Positions 59,872-64,000 of a stretch of DNA of 64,000 bases are shown here, piece by piece. Position 1 is the stretch's first letter. Each line of letters begins with the position of its first letter. A program made the position numbers and the translations under genes. The stretch is from UBA6168 sp041741095 (GTDB lineage Bacteria > Bacteroidota > Bacteroidia > Chitinophagales > Saprospiraceae): positions 124,001-188,000 of the forward strand of contig JBGSKQ010000143.1 in NCBI GenBank assembly GCA_041741095.1. Reading direction: 5' to 3'. Under the pieces are notes generated by a model, which had not been told where the DNA came from, made no database searches, and saw only the letters and a list, made by a program, of their open reading frames with translations.

Positions 59872-60816
59872 ATGTTTACTTCCATTTGGGACGATATAAA
59901 GCGGCAGTTCAGTCAGGGCAACACCTTGACGAGGATTATCATTTTCAATATTTCCTTTTTTGTTTTTGTCAACATCGTCCTCTTCCTGTTGATACTGGTG
60001 GACGGCACGGCACCACCGCCCAGTTATGAGCCTTTCATCCACTTCTTCTCCATTTCTTCAGATTGGATGCACAACCTCACGCACCCTTGGGTTTTCATCA
60101 CGCACATGTTCCTGCACGAAGGCTTCTGGCACATCCTGTGGAACATGTTGATGCTCTACTGGTTTGGGCGCATCGTGGGCGACCTCCTGGGCGACAGGCG
60201 CATCTTGCCCATCTACCTATTGGGCGGCTTGGCTGGCGGATTGACATTTTTCATCATGGCCAATATTCCTACTCCCTGGGGTTTTGGAGGTTATGCGCTG
60301 GGCGCTTCCGCAGCCGTGATGTGTACCTTGCTCGTGGCGGGCATGACGGCTCCCGACTACATCATTTCCTTGCTCTTTTTGGGCGATGTGAAATTGAAGT
60401 ACATCGTGGCCGTGCTGGTATTTTTGGATTTGGTCGGGCTCTCCTGGAACAACAACTCCGGCGGCAGTTTTGGCCACCTGGGCGGCACAGCGATGGGTTT
60501 TGTCATCGCATATCAGTTGCAGCGGGGCAACGATCTGACCGTGCCCATCAACAAATTGATACAAAGCATCAGTTCGTTTTTTAAAAACCTGTTTTCCATA
60601 GAAACCCGACGTGGGCCAAAGGTTGCCTACAAAAACCCCAACCTGAAAAAACAAAAAGCTGGCCGTGCCGGGCGCTTTGGCAGCCGCTCTGCCGACCCGG
60701 AAGACCTTTCGCACCAGGAAAAGCTCGACGCTATCCTCGACAAAATCAAAAAATCCGGCTACGACAGCCTCTCCCCTTCAGAGAAGGAGTTTTTGTTCAA
60801 TGCCAGTAAGAAGTAA
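59872..60816 (+). CDS. Rhomboid family intramembrane serine protease with C-terminal cytoplasmic tail
   Basis: 314 residues from the ATG at 59872. Membrane core about 25-215 with TNxx-like HMFLHEGFWHILWNMLMLYWFG, catalytic S146 in LGASAAVMC and His in FGHLGGTAMGF. A cytoplasmic tail of about 100 residues ends in a helical motif (LSHQEKLDAILDKIKKSGYDSL), the DUF6576 type. Shares layout with the preceding rhomboid, but the GASAAV form of the active-site loop differs. Confidence 0.92.
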   Translation: MFTSIWDDIKRQFSQGNTLTRIIIFNISFFVFVNIVLFLLILVDGTAPPPSYEPFIHFFSISSDWMHNLTHPWVFITHMFLHEGFWHILWNMLMLYWFGRIVGDLLGDRRILPIYLLGGLAGGLTFFIMANIPTPWGFGGYALGASAAVMCTLLVAGMTAPDYIISLLFLGDVKLKYIVAVLVFLDLVGLSWNNNSGGSFGHLGGTAMGFVIAYQLQRGNDLTVPINKLIQSISSFFKNLFSIETRRGPKVAYKNPNLKKQKAGRAGRFGSRSADPEDLSHQEKLDAILDKIKKSGYDSLSPSEKEFLFNASKK

Positions 60817-60822
60817 TCTGGA

Positions 60823-60892
60823 ATGGCTTCATGGTTAAATGGCTTCATGGTTTCTTCCTGGCCATTCAACCATACAACCATTTAACCATTCT
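60823..60892. repeat. Octamer inverted-repeat array
   Basis: Left arm has four octamers (ATGGCTTC, ATGGTTAA, ATGGCTTC, ATGGTTTC); right arm has CCATTCAA, CCATACAA, CCATTTAA. The clearest 8-nt member; ends five bases before the GTG start of the next gene. Confidence 0.85.
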
Positions 60893-60897
60893 TATTC

Positions 60898-61944
60898 GTG
60901 AATTTCCTCAACAAATCCCTGCGCTGGGCAAACATACTACTGGTCTTGGTCACGCTGCTGGCCTATGTGGCGCCGTACATCAACCCAGCCAAATTTTGGC
61001 AGTTGTCCTATTTGGGCCTGGCCTATCCTGTTTTGTTGTTGGGCAATGTGTGCTTCGTCATTTTTTGGAGCGTGAAACGAAACCGGTATGCCTTTTTTTC
61101 GCTTGGCTGTATCCTTGTTGGGTTCGCTTATTTCGCCAATTTTTTTGGTTGGCATTTTTTCTCTGGCAAAAGCAGCGACAAGGATGCCATGCTGGTGATG
61201 ACCTACAATATTGCAGGTTTCAGGAAATTTGAAGCGGCGAAAAAAGACAAGCAACAGGCCACTATCGAAGCCCTGGAGAAATTTGCCCAACAAAACGGCC
61301 AGCCGGACATCCTTTGCGTACAGGAAGGAAGCGGCGAGCAGGCCACTGAAACGCTTCGCAAGACCTTTGGCTACACTCATTATTTCAAAAAAAAGGGGAC
61401 CATCATTTTTTCAAAATATCCCTTTGGCGAGCACGGCGTTTTGCCTTTTGATGCAATGAGCAATTCTTGTGTTTGGGCTGATTTGAAAACCCCAAAAGGC
61501 ACGGTGCGAGTTTATTCCGCCCACCTCCAGTCCAACCAATTGACCCAAACCGCCACTAAAATTGCCACCAAGGGCGACATCCGTGAAAAACAGACCTGGC
61601 GTGACGTCCGCTACGTGATGCGGCAGTACAAAAACGCTGTAGCAATAAGGGCCAGGCAAGCGCAAATCATCAAAAACCACCTCGCCAAAAGCCCCCACCC
61701 TGTCATTCTTTGCGGCGATTTCAACGACCCGCCCGTGTCCTACGTCCACCGCCTTTTGTCTGAAAACCTACAGGATAGCTTTTGTGAAAAAGGGGCAGGC
61801 ATTTCCTCCACTTTCGCCGGCAAACTGCCCGCCCTGCGCATTGATTATGTGCTTTGTTCAAAAAAAATCAAAGTCCTGGGCTATCAGCGTGGCCGATTGG
61901 AACTTTCGGATCACTTCCCCGTTTTGGTGTCTTTGAAGCTTTGA
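60898..61944 (+). CDS. Endonuclease/exonuclease/phosphatase (EEP) family membrane protein
   Basis: 348 residues, GTG start at 60898. Three N-terminal membrane helices (about 10-85) precede an EEP domain with MTYNIAGF, the metal-binding Glu in LCVQEGSG, VYSAHLQSN, the GDFNDPP motif and the final SDHFPVLV. The catalytic domain probably faces the periplasm; substrates in this family include nucleic acids and phosphoinositides or other phosphodiesters, so the specific one is unknown. Third gene of the rhomboid cluster. Confidence 0.9.
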   Translation: MNFLNKSLRWANILLVLVTLLAYVAPYINPAKFWQLSYLGLAYPVLLLGNVCFVIFWSVKRNRYAFFSLGCILVGFAYFANFFGWHFFSGKSSDKDAMLVMTYNIAGFRKFEAAKKDKQQATIEALEKFAQQNGQPDILCVQEGSGEQATETLRKTFGYTHYFKKKGTIIFSKYPFGEHGVLPFDAMSNSCVWADLKTPKGTVRVYSAHLQSNQLTQTATKIATKGDIREKQTWRDVRYVMRQYKNAVAIRARQAQIIKNHLAKSPHPVILCGDFNDPPVSYVHRLLSENLQDSFCEKGAGISSTFAGKLPALRIDYVLCSKKIKVLGYQRGRLELSDHFPVLVSLKL

Positions 61945-62021
61945 TAAAATTGGGATTTCCCAAAGCGTTTTCTAATCCTTCACCTTCCAATTACCCTTCA
62001 CCATTTTCTGTTCCCGATTCC

Positions 62022-62029
62022 TATTTTTG
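62022..62029 (+). promoter_or_regulatory. -7 element immediately before cysS
   Basis: TATTTTTG matches TAnnTTTG and ends five bases before the ATG at 62034. If used, transcription would begin at or next to the start codon (leaderless mRNA). No ideal TTG upstream. Confidence 0.45.
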
Positions 62030-62033
62030 CGCC

Positions 62034-63551
62034 ATGAAGAACGAATTGAAAATTTATAACAGCTATACCGGCCAAAAAGAAGTGTTCAAGCCCGTTCACG
62101 AAGGCCGGGTGGGCATGTACGTTTGCGGCCCAACCGTTTACAGCGACGTGCATCTTGGCAATTGCCGCACCTTCGCCAGTTTTGACATTGTTTACCGCTA
62201 CCTGCAATATCTCGGCTACAAAGTCCGCTACGTGCGCAACATCACCGATGTGGGCCACCTGGAGGGCGACGCCGACATTGGGCGGGAAGACAAAATTTCC
62301 AAAAAAGCCCGGCTCGAACAGATAGAACCGATGGAGATTGTGCAGCGCTACATGAACGGTTTCCATGAAATGATGACCGTTTTCAACATCCTGCCGCCCA
62401 ATATTGAACCGAGGGCCACGGGCCATATTTTGGAACAAATAGAAATGGTGCAGGCCATCATAGACAACGGCCTGGCATACGAACAAAATGGCTCCATCTA
62501 TTTCGACACCTTGAAATTTGCTGAAAAATATGGCGTGTACGGCAAGCTTTCTGGCCGGAAAATCGAAGACCTGTTATCCGAAAGCCGTGACAACCTGAAA
62601 AATCAGGACGAAAAGCGCCACCCGTCCGATTTTGCCATTTGGATAAAAGCATCCCCCGAACACCTTATGCGTTGGAATTCGCCCTGGTCGGTCGGCTTCC
62701 CCGGCTGGCACCTGGAATGCTCGGTGATGAGCACAAAATACCTGGGTGAACATTTTGACATACATGGTGGCGGAGCGGATTTGAAATTCCCCCACCACGA
62801 AAACGAAATCGCCCAAAACTACGGTGCCTGCGGCCACGCCCCGGCCAATTACTGGTTGCATGGCAACATGCTCCTGATGAATGGCCGGAAAATGTCGAAA
62901 AGCGAAGGCAACTCCATCATGCCGGGCGAACTGTTTACGGGCAACAGCTCCCTTATTTCAAAAGGTTATTCGCCCATGGTGGTGCGCTTTTTTATGCTGC
63001 AAACGCACTACCGCAGCACCCTCGACCTGACAGATGAAGCACTGCAAGCCGCCGAAAAGGGCTACCGCCGCCTGATGGATGGAAATAAAGCACTCCAGCA
63101 GGTGGCAGTTCTCAGTCCACAGTCTACAGGCGGCAGTCCACAGTCGAAATTGGATACAGAAATAAATGAATTGATTGATCTGGCCTTTGAGGATATGAGC
63201 GATGACTTCAACACGCCCAAGGCATTGGCCAGCCTGTTTGAATTGGTGACGAAAGTGAACAGCCTGAAAGGGGGGCAACTTTCGCTGAATGATCTAAGTG
63301 CGGCCACTTTGGAGCGCTTGAAAACGACCTTTAACGACTTTATTTACAACATCTTCGGCTTGCGGGATGAAAATTTCGACTCTTCCGGCAACGGCGTAGT
63401 GGACGGCCTCATGCAGCTCATCCTCGATATGCGCCAAGACGCCCGTGCCAATAAAAACTGGGGGGCCTCCGACAAAATCAGGGATGTGCTCAAGGAACTG
63501 GACATCGTGGTCAAGGACGGGAAAGAAGGAGCCACTTGGTCGAAGGTTTAA
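62034..63551 (+). CDS. cysS: Cysteinyl-tRNA synthetase
   Basis: 505 residues from the ATG at 62034. The HIGH-type motif is HLGN in CGPTVYSDVHLGNCR; the zinc ligands are the Cys of MYVCGPT, that of HLECSVMS and the His/Glu of HHENEIAQ; the KMSKS loop is RKMSKSEGNS. It charges tRNA-Cys, whose gene is also in this window. Oddity: residues about 360-372 (VLSPQSTGGSPQS) are encoded by a heptamer repeat array (63111-63148) in the linker before the C-terminal helical domain. The frame is intact, so the protein should be active. Confidence 0.97.
   Translation: MKNELKIYNSYTGQKEVFKPVHEGRVGMYVCGPTVYSDVHLGNCRTFASFDIVYRYLQYLGYKVRYVRNITDVGHLEGDADIGREDKISKKARLEQIEPMEIVQRYMNGFHEMMTVFNILPPNIEPRATGHILEQIEMVQAIIDNGLAYEQNGSIYFDTLKFAEKYGVYGKLSGRKIEDLLSESRDNLKNQDEKRHPSDFAIWIKASPEHLMRWNSPWSVGFPGWHLECSVMSTKYLGEHFDIHGGGADLKFPHHENEIAQNYGACGHAPANYWLHGNMLLMNGRKMSKSEGNSIMPGELFTGNSSLISKGYSPMVVRFFMLQTHYRSTLDLTDEALQAAEKGYRRLMDGNKALQQVAVLSPQSTGGSPQSKLDTEINELIDLAFEDMSDDFNTPKALASLFELVTKVNSLKGGQLSLNDLSAATLERLKTTFNDFIYNIFGLRDENFDSSGNGVVDGLMQLILDMRQDARANKNWGASDKIRDVLKELDIVVKDGKEGATWSKV
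63111..63148. repeat. Heptamer array inside cysS
   Basis: Units CAGTCCA, CAGTCTA, CAGGCGG, CAGTCCA, CAGTCGA; the same word family as the array inside the GHMP kinase gene at 34047-34078. Confidence 0.8.
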
Positions 63552-63615
63552 TAATTTGACGGACGACGATTTACATATCACGAGTGCAGGCCAGATTTAT
63601 AAATCCGTCGTTCGC

Positions 63616-63634
63616 CCCTTCGTAAATCGAAGGG
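63616..63634 (+). terminator. Possible terminator hairpin after cysS
   Basis: CCCTTCG and CGAAGGG around TAAAT; no T-run, so termination is uncertain. Confidence 0.4.
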
Positions 63635-63649
63635 CTCCGAAACAAATCC

Positions 63650-63657
63650 TACATTTG
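63650..63657 (+). promoter_or_regulatory. -7 element of the moxR gene
   Basis: TACATTTG, an exact TAnnTTTG match, about 80 bases before the ATG at 63741. Confidence 0.45.
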
Positions 63658-63740
63658 CGCCGTTCTTAGCTGGCTAAACTATTTTTTAGACAAAACTTGC
63701 CAGCAAAATCACCCAACCTAACTACAACATCACGTAAAGC

Positions 63741-64000
63741 ATGTCTCAACCAGCCTACAAATCAGACGTCGAAGCCGTGGACGGCATGGCGCAATCCTTC
63801 AAAGATTTAAAGAAAGAAATAGCCAAAATCATCGTGGGGCAGGACGAAGTGGTGAAAACCGTCATCATTTCCCTTTTCAGCAATGGCCACAGCCTGCTGG
63901 TCGGGGTGCCTGGTTTGGCCAAAACCCTTCTGGTGAGCACCATCGCCGAAGTGCTCGACCTGGGCTTCAAGCGCATCCAGTTCACGCCCGACCTGATGCC
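63741..64000 (+). CDS. MoxR family AAA ATPase (3' end outside the window)
   Basis: The first 86 residues are visible (MSQPAYKSDVEAVDGMAQ onward) and the gene runs off the window. The helical start (FKDLKKEIAKIIVGQDEVV) and the Walker A region (LLVGVPGLAKT) match MoxR ATPases, in which the usual GxxGxGKT is GVPGLAKT. The following QFTPDLMP is the typical pre-Walker B stretch. These ATPases act as chaperones, usually beside DUF58/VWA proteins, which are probably next in the genome. Confidence 0.92.
   Translation, partial: MSQPAYKSDVEAVDGMAQSFKDLKKEIAKIIVGQDEVVKTVIISLFSNGHSLLVGVPGLAKTLLVSTIAEVLDLGFKRIQFTPDLM

Overview
The window is a chromosomal segment of a Bacteroidota bacterium, most likely from the Saprospiria branch. 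Evidence: many secreted proteins with type IX secretion (T9SS) C-terminal signals (types A and B), a PorP/SprF protein, LVIVD-repeat 'choice-of-anchor B' proteins, a mevalonate-pathway cluster with a GYDIA-type GHMP kinase, and promoters matching the Bacteroidota pattern (TTG, 16-23 bases, TAnnTTTG). Most of the window is about half G+C by eye; 41250-46650 is clearly richer in A+T.

Layout. 1-6975: giant Ig-like type B T9SS protein (5' end outside the window), PorP/SprF and an OmpA/PD40 protein, a surface-protein export module. 7032-10263 (minus): three-gene operon of a PLP enzyme, a DUF1611/DgcN-like protein and a dipeptide-epimerase/DgcA-like enolase, probably for D-amino acid or cell-wall peptide salvage. 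10495-15702: two tandem choice-of-anchor B paralogues. 15829-16459: DUF433/DUF5615 toxin-antitoxin-like pair. 17358-26843: PBP1A, HEAT-cyclophilin protein, GcvT, Rieske oxygenase, YbeY, RsbW-like protein and a cysteine-synthase/CBS-like enzyme. 27014-33299: FeoAB, Asd, outer-membrane barrel, Nfu and ferredoxin-NADP reductase. 33383-36765: mevalonate operon. 37115-40813: four-module heme lipoprotein. 41019-41249: 42-bp minisatellite. 41457-46649: A+T-rich surface-protein locus. 46695-50599: AbiEii remnant, CAP protein and a type II restriction-modification pair. 51294-64000: DUF1801, tRNA-Cys, a FIST/histidine kinase pair, another type B T9SS protein with a lipoprotein, RsmI, PurS, PssA, two rhomboids, an EEP nuclease, CysS and the start of a MoxR ATPase.

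The most unusual thing I see is a dispersed family of short-period (7-8 nt, occasionally 9-10) degenerate repeat arrays, usually built as two inverted arms. At least 16 loci lie between genes, often where terminators would be expected. Arrays of the same kind also lie inside the coding sequences of the GHMP kinase and CysS, and one supplies the stop codon of pssA. A 42-bp minisatellite borders the A+T-rich locus. Other points of interest are the DgcN/DgcA/PLP operon, the heme-PA14-propeller-DUF1080 fusion, and a T9SS type B signal domain with a nine-cysteine tail.
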